From Acanthaster planci (Eukaryota; Echinodermata; Asteroidea; Valvatida; Acanthasteridae): DNA of 57,505 nucleotides. The notes below the pieces were generated by a model, which had not been told where the DNA came from, did no database searches, and saw only the letters and a program-made list of their open reading frames with translations. Position numbers and translations under genes: made by a program. Location of the stretch: the NCBI RefSeq assembly GCF_001949145.1, contig NW_019091362.1, positions 9,726,870 through 9,784,374 of the forward strand, read 5' to 3'. Numbering within the stretch: the first letter of the stretch is position 1; each line of letters starts with the position of its first letter. Shown one piece after another: positions 21,902 through 33,100 of this stretch.

Positions 21902-22234
21902 CTAAAACTTGGTGTCCTTTACACAATCAGGAATAGTATCATTTAAAATAACGTGTAAAGACTGAGTATGTTTGAACTGGCTAGTGCAAAATAATATATG
22001 ATTTGATTCAAGTACATTTATGTATAATTTATTGGCCAATAGCCAAGTAGTGACTTTCAGAAGCTCAGTGCTGAGGCTCTGAACCGCTAAGTCCACAGTT
22101 TTGTTATAATATAATAAGCTTGCGTCATCTGCAAATAAGCAAAGTGTGATAAGCTCTGAAGCATCGCGAATGCCATTAATGTACAATAAAAATAACATGG
22201 GACCCAATACAGAGCCCTGTGGGCACCACATCAC
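21902..22234 (-). pseudogene. LINE reverse transcriptase fragment
   Basis: A 110-codon frame contains PQGSVLGPMLFLLYINGI and then LFADDASLLYY, the RT blocks with the catalytic FADD. It is the palm region of a non-LTR retrotransposon RT, truncated on both sides. It is unclear whether it belongs to the same family as the relic at 40.6-41.4 kb. Confidence 0.85.
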
Positions 22235-22622
22235 AAATAAGAGGATTTTCGGTCACATGATTTTTGACGGTCAGCGTTCAATTTACACAGATGTTGCCGA
22301 AAACATGTATGCCTTGAAAGTGTCTCAACTTTCTTACATGCATGAAATTACCAACAGAAACACACAGATTCGAAAATGGACATGGAAATGGTGCGCCTCC
22401 TGAAATGCTTTTGCCCGTCATGTTACATTCCGTGAAAAACCTCTACAGGCAATTCTGTAGATTTTATGGAATTACACAAAACAAGTTTTGCTTCTGCCAC
22501 TAAAGTATTCTGGCATGCCATAATGTTCTAATTGACGGATGAAGATATCATGGTTAACCATTTTATTTCAGGTAAGAAGGGCTTAGTTTGAGGTCCACAA
22601 GCCTACAGACATTTTACGAGTA

Positions 22623-22793
22623 CAGTCGAACCTTGTTAATGAGAGGTTCTTTGGACTTGGCAAATTACTTTGTTATAACAGGAACCTTGCATTATCAGGA
22701 ATAAAAACGATGGAAAAAGATTGGGACCTAACAATTACCTTGTCTTGAGTAGAATCTTATATTAACAGTGCTCATATTAATGAAGTTCGACTG
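22623..22793. mobile_element. Pogo-type MITE with TA target duplication
   Basis: The inverted ends CAGTCGAACCTTGTTAATGA and TTAATGAAGTTCGACTG are flanked by TA at 22621-22622 and 22794-22795. It is 171 bp with no coding content. Confidence 0.8.
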
Positions 22794-23466
22794 TACACTG
22801 AACTTTCTCTGCCATTTGATTTCAAATGTACACATACTCCACATAGACATGGTAATTTTCCAAAGACATCGTAATTTCCAGGAATATTATAACTTGATCG
22901 ATACTATGATAGCACTACAGCTTGGATGCAGTCTTCACACATCAACAAGCACCACGACCCACATATACATTACTCTGGTAGGAACCAAGCAGTCTCCTGA
23001 CTACACTGTTAAAAAGCATTAAGTTAACCGGACCCTTTCTGAGCCACACATACTCAAAAAGAGACAGTTCATAAGGTGCATGGCGTTACAGCAAACCACT
23101 TGTCTTGTGTATACCCACGATGCAAACCTTAAAATTCTTACTGATTAAAAAGAAGACGTGACAGTTTGAATAAAAATGCACTTATTCAATTAACACCAAA
23201 TCTGCTGAATGCACGTTTTCATGCAGAGCATAAATTAATTACAAAACTGTTTAAATATTAATGAGTACATGCATAGGAACTACTGCAATGCTTATATATT
23301 CACGGTGCACCTTTCGACTACTATGCTGATACATGCGTAAAGCGATAAATGATAATACAAGCGGTAATACAAAGGGTAATAACTGGATCAGATGATCGTA
23401 GTTGCAGGTGGTACATAGCCACGATTCTTACGATTCAAATGCCAAGCTAAGACATACTACAACATT

Positions 23467-23472
23467 TTTATT
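23467..23472 (-). promoter_or_regulatory. Candidate polyadenylation signal of the receptor gene
   Basis: TTTATT on the given strand reads AATAAA on the - strand. It lies about 300 bases after the receptor stop codon. Confidence 0.45.
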
Positions 23473-23764
23473 AGGATTTTGGGGGCGTTTTGTATCATTT
23501 TAGAACTGAGTTCCTTCGGTAACCTTTAGCATTAAGGTTTTCATTCGGTTTACAGCCCGATATGTTCGGTTTTAGTGTAGACTGCTAAAGACAAAATACA
23601 TAATGCCTGAACAAAGTTACTGGGAGATTCAATTGTTTGATGCTGGTCATTGATAATATCTCAGGAGAGATTTGGAAAATCGATACATAGTTCCAATGTC
23701 TTCCAAAACAATTGTTTTGCTCAGAGCAAAAGACCACATGACTCTACAAATCTCTCTTTCCTCT

Positions 23765-24155
23765 TCAGAATCTCCCCGTTTCACTGGTCATGGGGATCAT
23801 CTTGATGTCCCTCTTCTTCGGCAGGGACATCTTCCCCCAGAAGTACCAGGGTCGCCGCTCCCCCCTCGGGGACCGGCTGCCGTCAAAATCGTTGGGCTTG
23901 ATCTGGGCCTCGTACTTGGGCGATCCTGGGGACAGATGAGCCCGGAGGCCACCGACCTTGGCCCCCGAGCCAGCCCCAGGTGCCTGACCATTCTTGATCG
24001 CTCTGTTTCTCTTGTGCTCCTGGGAAATCTGCGCGTACAGGCTGGGGCGGGTCGACTCCCCTGAGGGAGGTTTGTGGAAGTACGTCTCCCCGGTGCTCCC
24101 GTTGTTATTGTTGCAGTAAGAGTTCAGTTCCTTCATCAGCTCGTCACTCATAGGC
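23765..24155 (-). CDS. Receptor last exon: cytoplasmic tail
   Basis: It starts after acceptor gtag with one base completing a Lys codon, then PMSDELMKELNSY, and ends TSETGRF-stop. The tail is hydrophilic, rich in Pro, Ser, Lys and Arg. It contains SLYAQI (24026-24043), which fits the ITIM consensus S/I/V/L-x-Y-x-x-I/L/V, and a basic aromatic patch RRPWYFWGK. The + strand ORF over it is a shadow. Confidence 0.9.
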
Positions 24156-27100
24156 CTACCGATAGAAAAAAAAAACATGAGCAGTGTTCATGCACCATTC
24201 CAAGTGGGAAATTTTCGACATTCAATTTGGCCTACATGTACCTTGATCAAATCAGGTAGAGATGCCGGTCAAATGATAAGTGCATTACTCTGCCGCAAGC
24301 TTGAACCGGGGGCAGTGTTGTAGTTGAGACCACTTTCGTAAGACCGTACAATACCAACACAAGACCTCCAGTCTGAAATTCAAGTTGCAAGCTATTAAAA
24401 TGAACTGCAACAAAAGCATTCCTTTGTCACTTTTCACACTCTTACTAGTGTCTGGTCTTGTGATGGTCTCACCTACAACACTGACGGGGGGGAGTCTCAT
24501 TCGCTTGCTGCAGGGAAGTGGTTTTGTTGCACAGAGTACCATTTGAGTCTGTTATAGGTTTCTCAGTCATCAAATGGAATAAAATGATGACTTGTGACCT
24601 TAACATCATTACAACCAATAAAAACAAAGTTTGACATCCCTTCTTCCCTCCTCCCCGGCCTGGAGGTCAGGGCAGCTCTGCATCATTGGATAAACATCAG
24701 ATCTAGTCCATGTATAATGGATTATTGAAAGTAAGCTCATTAAGCTTTACATGTAACAACCAAAGCAGTGATGGCATGGCATCAGATGAACTATGCAAAT
24801 AAACTGGACAGCAAAAGAAACCTGCCACTTCTGTCAAAGGCCACACATAAAAATTCACTCCATAGAAATACACAATTTTTGTACACAGGTATGCTGCAAT
24901 ACCCCCTACTAATCACATGCCCAAAAGCGAGTGATTATCTTTATAACAAAGAAGAAATTGACATGCACAGCAACTTGGTTACTGAATCAAAGGTCACAGA
25001 ATGTAACAGAATGAGCCGTAAGTTTTACGCAGGAATCAATGTCACAGGACGAAATAAAGAAGTCACAATCATTACTTTTCAATAATGTGTATGCATAGTC
25101 AGTAAGGATGGCATCCGTATACAGAAACCACTCATGCACATCACTTTGACAAAACAGGTGTTCACTTTGTCATTGGTTGTCCATTCATGGGTCATTTTTG
25201 CTTGGGGGAGAGTGCTTTTGTGGGTGACTTTTGATTCAGTAACCAAATTGCTGTGCATGTCAATTTCTTCTTTGTTATAAAGATAATCACTTGCTTTTGG
25301 GCATGTGATTAGTACAAAAATTGTTTATTTCTATGGAGTGAATTTTTATGTGTGGCCTTTGACAGAAGTGGCAAGTTTCTTTTGCTGTCCAGTGTAGTAC
25401 AATACAGAGTGCTCTCTGAAGAATGAACACGGCAGTTGAACTTTCTCCAATTTGACAGCCATTTGCCCAGGTAGAAATAGTCACAATCAGTCCACTTACA
25501 TCTAACAAGTTACATGTATTTTGACACCACACACACATGAACTGCAGGAAAGTCCTTCAAGAAAGCCGTACCCACTGTTGTACTGGGCTCAACCAGGCCA
25601 CAGCCTGGCAAGCTTGGATGTCGAGTCACTATGACACCGCACCACGATGCAGAAAGTCATGGGTTTGAGTCCAACCAGAGTATACGCTTCCAGATTTTTC
25701 AAGGCAAGCTCTGGACATACAGTTCTTTATAACCAACACTGGTTATGGGTGAGCCAAACATCCAAATACACATGTGACACATAACAATAAGTACCTCCTT
25801 TCATGTATCTACCATTCGGCGTGCCATCATGATGCTAGCGGCCCGATGACCTAAACTAATGGTCTATAAAGTAAGGCCCCTGGTTTCCCTCTTCGATGAC
25901 AAAAATGACTTTGAAAATAAAAGCGATAGACTGATTACGCCCCCTATGTCACGTGACCTATAGTGGGTATCATATCAAAGTGTGTCAAAAGTGTCATTTG
26001 CCAAGAATAAACTATTAAAGCCAACAGTTGGTGCAAAACTCAGACTACTGTTGTGCTGAGTACTATTCAGAACATTGGCTGTACTTTAGGTAAAACTTAA
26101 ACACATGTTGCTATAGGAGCAGGATGCCATTTTCATTGGTGTTTGATATCCACTATAGGCCATGTGACCTGGTTGGCGTTGTCGGTCTATTATATCTTGT
26201 CTTTCAGTCGCCTTGCCTTTACCAGAACCAGACAACATGTTTGGAGACATACTTTCCCAATACCACCTTCTCTTCATCTTCCTCTTGAAGTCTGTCCACC
26301 AGCCCCTTGGATCGCCACAAGCACACGCTCAAGACGACTATCAGAACCAGGATTGAAACCACTCCCACGCTGACGCCAACGTACAGCCACGTCAGCTGAA
26401 CTTGGTTCTGGCACTTTGCACCGCTGTACATCACCGCCGAGGACTGGGGACAGCTGGAAAGAAAAAAAAGGAAAGATAGCTAATATTACAACTCACTATT
26501 TCGGTCACACTCTGAAAGTTAACGTGGAAGTGGGATCGTGCAGCTTGTAATTTTCAGCATACAGATTTGGTCCTCTTGCAACTGGGATATCCAGCAATTT
26601 TGCCAATTTAAAACATCTTTGTTTCAAAGCTTCCTCATTGAATTAAATCCTTGAATTCAAAAGATCAGATTCTCATGACTTGATAAGTCAACAACCATCT
26701 AAGTCCTCCCTAGTCCACAAACCCCCACATGCGCAAAAATTGTGTTTGTGAATTGCACATGAAAACCATGGAAAATTTCTAAATAAACATATATAGACGG
26801 GGGGGGGGAGAATCTTGACTGACTCTACTAAACTTCAACCCTTCAAAGAACCTAACAACAGAAATCTTAATAGGAGTAACAATGGCAGAAGTAACAGCTT
26901 ATTTAATCTCAAAGAACACAGTAAATTGATACCGAGGTGGATGTACAACACTGCAACGTCAGTCGCTACTAGACACTCATGTGCTAAGACCATTGACCGA
27001 AAATGAGCACAGTCTTGGGGTAGGCCTACTGATGGAGGGCTAATTTGAGGACAAGCGAGTCTCCTTGATACCTGCATGAAATATCCTTGCTGCCTTGTTC

Positions 27101-30100
27101 TTGGCGACAGGTCCCATCACCGCAGTAGGTGGTGTCCAGTTTACACTTGGACCGGCAGACGTAGTAGCAAGTGCCTTCACCCCCCTCTGCCCTCTCCGTC
27201 AACATCAGGCCTGGGGCACACTCTGGAGGTTCGGCGTCGCAGATGTAGGTGTGATCTGGAAATGCAACCAAGTGGAAAAGGTTGAACGGAAGAGTTTATT
27301 TCCAAAATTCAATATCTCGATTGGAAAAAAGTGAAATCTTCAGAAGATTATGAAATATTAAAGAATAAAAAAAATATACCGGGGGTCCTTGAACTTTACT
27401 TTTCACTTCACTGATTTATCAAGTTGTGTTTAACTGCATACATGTAAAACCCGTCTGAAGCGACTTTGAGTAGCAAAGAGATTGTGGTTTTCTAAGAGGC
27501 ACCACATTGGCATGTATCACATCGTCACCGTTTCACGAAGAGACACTTTGGCTGAAAATCATGACCTTTTCAAATTTCAGGGTTTTTTGCAAAATTAAAT
27601 AGGCTATGCAATGCCTACAACTTGGTGTAACCAAATCTACTGAAATCGGCCAAATCATGGTTATCTACTTGGGCAAATTTCAACTAAACTGCATTTTGCA
27701 TTTTCACAAAGAGGCTAATTTGTCTTCCATAGATATAGCATTAACAATAAAGGGCAAAGCCCATGGGCAAAATTATTTTACCGTTTTCACAAAGAGGTGA
27801 ATTTGACGCCGGAAATATATACAAATGTATAAATTTTTCTCCTGGCACGTGCTACAGCAAAATAGCTGGCATTTTCACAAAAGTTGCATGAATTTTAGCA
27901 GTTTCATGAAAAGGCAAATTCTCCTCCCTCCCACTTAGAGTGGGACAAATCTACTACTCATACCTATCAGATTACCAATACATATGCATTATTTCCTAGT
28001 TCATTACTTCCATTCGCTAAATTCTCGATCACCAGTAGTGAGCCCTCACTCACTTGACTCCCACAGAGGCAGGTGCCATGTTCAGAGATGCCAACTTTTC
28101 AATATGAAAAAGTGTAATCGCATCACACTTACAGTTCTGGTTTCCCGACTGACCCCAATTTTTCGGCGTGACCCCAACAATTTTCCTTTGCAAATTAGAG
28201 AATAAAAAACTTTACCAACAATTTTCATTGGCAAATAAGAAAAAAACTTTTAAAAAGTTTCTGAAAAATGGAAAAACAAACACCTGTCAAAAACTTCTTT
28301 TCATGTCAAAACACTTGTATTTACCTGAATAGCATTGTGCAAGTGTGAATTGTAATTAATTGTTGATTACATTTCCACATTAATTCTGGTAAGTTTTCAT
28401 TTTAATCACTTTTGTGGCAATTTTTGGCAACTTTCGTCCCATTCAATCAGTACAAAAAAATTGTCAAAAAATCCTTACCTACCGACCCTATTTAATCGGA
28501 AGCAAGGCTATTTTTTTCTTGGCCTAACTAATGTGCTTCTCAGTGTCGTAAGATCCAGCATGGGCAATGTTTATCATGTCACAGTTACATGCGTTGCAAA
28601 ACACATAAGCTTCTCCACGACAAGACTTTGTAATAAAGGCCCATTTTTGTGGTGTGTTCGTCCCTAACTTCTGCTCACTTGTTGCCACTGTGCAAAACAA
28701 GTCCAGTTGCTCACCAAATATCCAAGAATCAAATCCTTGACAGTCCAACACTCCGGTCAACTTCAGCACGATCCTGATGTTCGACACAAGTATGTACAAT
28801 ATTGGTACATGTACATGTGCAACGCTCGGACGTACAAAATCTCATTGCATATGAAGTGCAATTGTGCCTATTCGCCCCCGTTTATCATAGCATTAATTGG
28901 GGCGAATGGATGATTCAACCACGCTGGTTTCTACAACTACTCACGCAGCTTATACTCACAAACTGCGGGATGCCAGCGACACATTTCTGACGCATGCATT
29001 ACGAGGCTGGCTCTGTGCTACTATGTACATAGACTTTGTACACAACTGTACGGTTTTGCACCTTCAATTTGGAAAGCGTAAAAATCTTAGTCTGAATCGT
29101 ACAGTCATAAACAGACTAAACAAATCGTAAAAATTACGCCTAAAATCGTACAAGTTGGCATCTCTGCATGTTCTTCCTCTTTTTCAACGCGCAAAGTGCG
29201 CCGAGGCCACGTGGTGAGGAGGGAGGAAAAGTGGTAATCTGGTATAGTATACAGTAGTAGACTCGTCCCACTCTAGGTGGGGGAAGAGTCTACTGCCTGC
29301 AACCTACACCGATTACCAATACATATGCAGAGTAGCACTGAACCAGAGGACGGTGGGAAGGCGAGAGCGTATTGTCAACCCCAAGCCCCCCGGAGGAGTC
29401 GCAACCTGCAACCAACAAGGATAGGCAAATTAGTTAGGGGTAAGCACAAAAACAACTCATCATGTAACTGTCTTGCGTGCACCCACTTACAGGGAGAAGG
29501 ATGGCCATAACAGCTACTGAGATCCTATCTTGAGCACGGCCAGTCCATGAGAATGATCCCCCTGTAAAACATCACTGAGATAACAAGAGATAAATGTTGA
29601 GGGGATTTCCAACATACAACCTTACAAATGTGTGAAATTGAGACGCCTTCAAAATGTGATCAGCCACTTGCCCTTGGATGTCTTTAGTCCAGGGGAGGTA
29701 CCATTTGAGCATCCACATGGGGGCACTAAAGTCTATCAGAGCATGGAGGAAGGAATCAGAGGCAGATGATGCTAACGACCAGATGGATGGAATGAAGATG
29801 TCCCGAGGTTAAAACGTGTGTGCTTAGTTCTCGGTAAGGTGGTAAGGAAACCAATCTCCGGGATCAAGCGAACCCCAAGAGGCTCGCATCGAATGTGGCC
29901 ATCAGCCTTGGCGAACAGTGATGACAGCTAAAAGAAAGTCAAAGAGAGTCAAAGAACATCACCCAGACCCTACGAAGGAACGAGCTGCCTAGTTAGGGGT
30001 GCTCAATAAACATGTCTCGAAGAAGATGATTAATTGCAGGGTTNNNNNNNNNNNNNNNNNNNNNNNNNNNNNNNNNNNNNNNNNNNNNNNNNNNNNNNNN

Positions 30101-33100
30101 NNNNNNNNNNNNNNNNNNNNNNNNNNNNNNNNNNNNNNNNNNNNNNNNNNNNNNNNNNNNNNNNNNNNNNNNNNNNNNNNNNNNNNNNNNNNNNNNNNNN
30201 NNNNNNNNNNNNNNNNNNNNNNNNNNNNNNNNNNNNNNNNNNNNNNNNNNNNNNNNNNNNNNNNNNNNNNNNNNNNNNNNNNNNNNNNNNNNNNNNNNNN
30301 NNNNNNNNNNNNNNNNNNNNNNNNNNNNNNNNNNNNNNNNNNNNNNNNNNNNNNNNNNNNNNNNNNNNNNNNNNNNNNNNNNNNNNNNNNNNNNNNNNNN
30401 NNNNNNNNNNNNNNNNNNNNNNNNNNNNNNNNNNNNNNNNNNNNNNNNNNNNNNNNNNNNNNNNNNNNNNNNNNNNNNNNNNNNNNNNNNNNNNNNNNNN
30501 NNNNNNNNNNNNNNNNNNNNNNNNNNNNNNNNNNNNNNNNNNNNNNNNNNNNNNNNNNNNNNNNNNNNNNNNNGGCCCAGCATCCTCAACATTGAAAATT
30601 GCCCCGACACGAAGTGGTTAATAGAGATAAAAGATCCATCAGGAAAACCACCATGGATAGCCGCCTGAGCCGAACGGTAGTTCCCGTTTGTTGAAACGAA
30701 GAGGCCACACTGGAAGAGATGCATAAAGAACTCCATTACGAGGGAAAGAGTTGCTTCGGTTGGATTTGCGACATGCTCTTTACACCAGGAGTTGAAATGT
30801 CAAATGTGTGTCACAGATCTTTTTCATTGACAGGCGTCTACCTCTGGTAGTGTCTTGAGAAAGCCATGCTTGCTGAAATGATGTTGGACAATGTCCAAGA
30901 CCTTAGGTGAAGGTGAAGAGAATCCAGAGGGAGATGGTGAGACTTGGGCTGAAACAGCAGGTCTTGGTGCTGGGGCAGCAACAGGGGAATATCGACCAGA
31001 AGCCTCATGACGCTAGGAAACCAAGGCTGTCTTGGCCAGTATGGTGCAATGAGAAGAATTTTGCAAGGTTTTTTCTCTATCTTTGACAGCACCCCTGGGA
31101 TCAGCGAGATAAGGGGAAAGGCGTAAGCCAGGAGGCCTTTACCAGAGATGCGCAGGACATCAGTCACCCACACTAGAGGGTGCGGAAATCAGGTGCAAAA
31201 CGTGGGGAGATGAGCGTTCAGATGAGACGCAAAGAGGTCTACGTGCAGCCTGTCAGTTGCTTGGAAGAGGAGACGGACAACCTATGGCTGAAGAGTCCAC
31301 TCTGTCGGTTTAGCCCTGCCCCGAGAGAGAGCATTGGCCAAGTAGTTCTGTATCCCAGGAATGTGTTCAGCAAGCACCAGGACAGAATGACGAATGGACC
31401 ATTGAAGCAGATCCCAGGCAAGAAGGCAGAGGGTAGGCAAGTGAGTGCCTCCTCCTTCTCCGACTGGACCAGAACTGTCTTGCCTGTCAGGAGCGGCTGG
31501 TAATGACGAAGAGCGTTGAAGATCGCATGGAGCTCAAGAACATTAATGTTGGAGTCCCACAAGGTTGGTTCCCATCGGCCAAAAATCTGATACGTTGGAA
31601 GGCTGATGCCCCACTCATAGGTCGAAGCAACAGTTGTAAGGACCACGTCGTGACCCGGAGGGGCAAAAGGAGGGCCACTGGAGAGATTGGCTTTGGAAGA
31701 CCACCATGTTAGTTGATGACTTAAAAAGGCCGGCACCGGAACGAGAAGGTCCAGAGAATCTGTGTGCGGTCTGAAGTGAGACAGGAGTTGGAGTCGAAAA
31801 GGTCTCTGTAGAGTTGGCACCAAGGGACAAGGTCAACAAAACTGGCCATGAGATCGAGAAGTTGGAACCAAGCACGAATGCTTGTTGACGAACTTGAAAC
31901 ACGGCAACACACTTTATCAGATTGTCCATGAGGGCATCCTTAGAAACCACCTAGGGCGGATGAATCGATTCAGTGGCTTTAGATTGAGAATCGGTCTCCA
32001 TTTCCCAGAGTCCTTCCTTGGGGTGAGGAAAAATGTGGACATGAAACCCATTTGGGCATGCAGTGCTGGGACTGCAATGATAGCCTGCTTCTCAAGGAGG
32101 TTCACAATTTCTGACTCTAAGGCCCCGTGCTTGGACTGATTGATGGGAACCTGAGTGGGCCGAAACACCATGTTGGATGGAGGGGTGCTCGTGGACTCTA
32201 GGCGGTAACCATGTAGTCGAGGACCCATCCGTCTGATGTTATTTCCCACCCCCCGAACCCTGCAAAAGATAGAAGACGGCCGCCAAAGGGATCAGGATTG
32301 ATGACTGAGGAAAGGGCAGAATAGTCACCAACACCAACCCCAAGAAGACTGCGGGGGTGGCGGGTGATACCATGCTAGGCTCTGGAGTAAACCGGAGCCA
32401 AAGTGCGTGACTGTTCCCAGGCGAGTTGCAAAGGCTGACAAGCATGTCTAGGAGTCCCTGTAGGATGACGCACCAAAGGAGCGGAGCATTGCGGAGGCCT
32501 TGGAGGAGCTGGACAAGAAACACAAGGACGAGAGTCAGAAGGCTGATGAAAGGAGATCTTCCGAGCATTGTCGATCCGCTTTACCTCACTTTCGAGAAGA
32601 GAAGTAAACAGGCCCGTAAAGATATCTTTAGCAAACAGGGGAAAACTCTGGAGGGTGGAATTAACTGACTTGTGGGGAATGTTCATAGCCAGAATAGCCG
32701 ATTCCCTATGGAAGGCAATAGCACGAAGAGATACTCTGGCAAACTGCTCAAACTGCCCTGAAGCTCGGCCGGAGAATTGCCCCATCAGGCTTGAGGCAGA
32801 GAATAATTAAGCTCTGGATACGGATGCGTAGTGGCCAGAGGAGGCGGTGGATATTGGTGCACGAGTTCTGAAATGGACTCAGAAAGAGCACATAGCCTTT
32901 GGTCAGGGGAGCTAGAGCCTTTTGAGCTACGATGTTTCTTCTTGTAATGTGAAGAAGACAAACCCCTAGACAATTTGCATTTCTTCCCTAAGAAATTCCC
33001 TGATTCAGACCATTGGGAAGAGGGTTGGCCTGAAGGGGGATCTGGCTGTTTGTCTGCAGGAAGCGGGTCAGAAATAGCAGGAGGCCGAAAACCCCAATGG

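Larger units (their letters stand above)
20653..23466. other. Intergenic DNA between the two convergent genes
   Basis: No host coding exon was found. It contains the LINE relic, the pogo-type MITE and the single MITE arm listed separately, together with short homopolymers such as the T8/G7 run at 20760. Confidence 0.6.
29650..30830 (-). pseudogene. DIRS-B tyrosine recombinase, interrupted
   Basis: The core-binding domain is clear upstream of the insertion (SLVMEFFMHLFQCGLF, YRSAQAAIHGGFPDGSF, before 30622). The frame resumes after the gap with NHLLRDMFIEHP and then decays with stops. The order fits the DIRS recombinase N-terminal half. A 580-bp TTAA-flanked element containing the gap splits it. 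Confidence 0.75.

Noticed and set aside
23672-24064. 130-codon + strand ORF over the receptor tail
   Set aside because: It is the shadow of the last receptor exon, whose frame, stop and acceptor fit the rest of the gene.
25610-25700. B-box-like gggtttgagtccaacc suggesting another SINE
   Set aside because: No convincing A box at the right distance and no SINE body, so it was not listed.
29993-30736. 247-codon and 198-codon ORFs crossing the gap
   Set aside because: Most of their length is translated N. Only the short flanks are real recombinase remnants.
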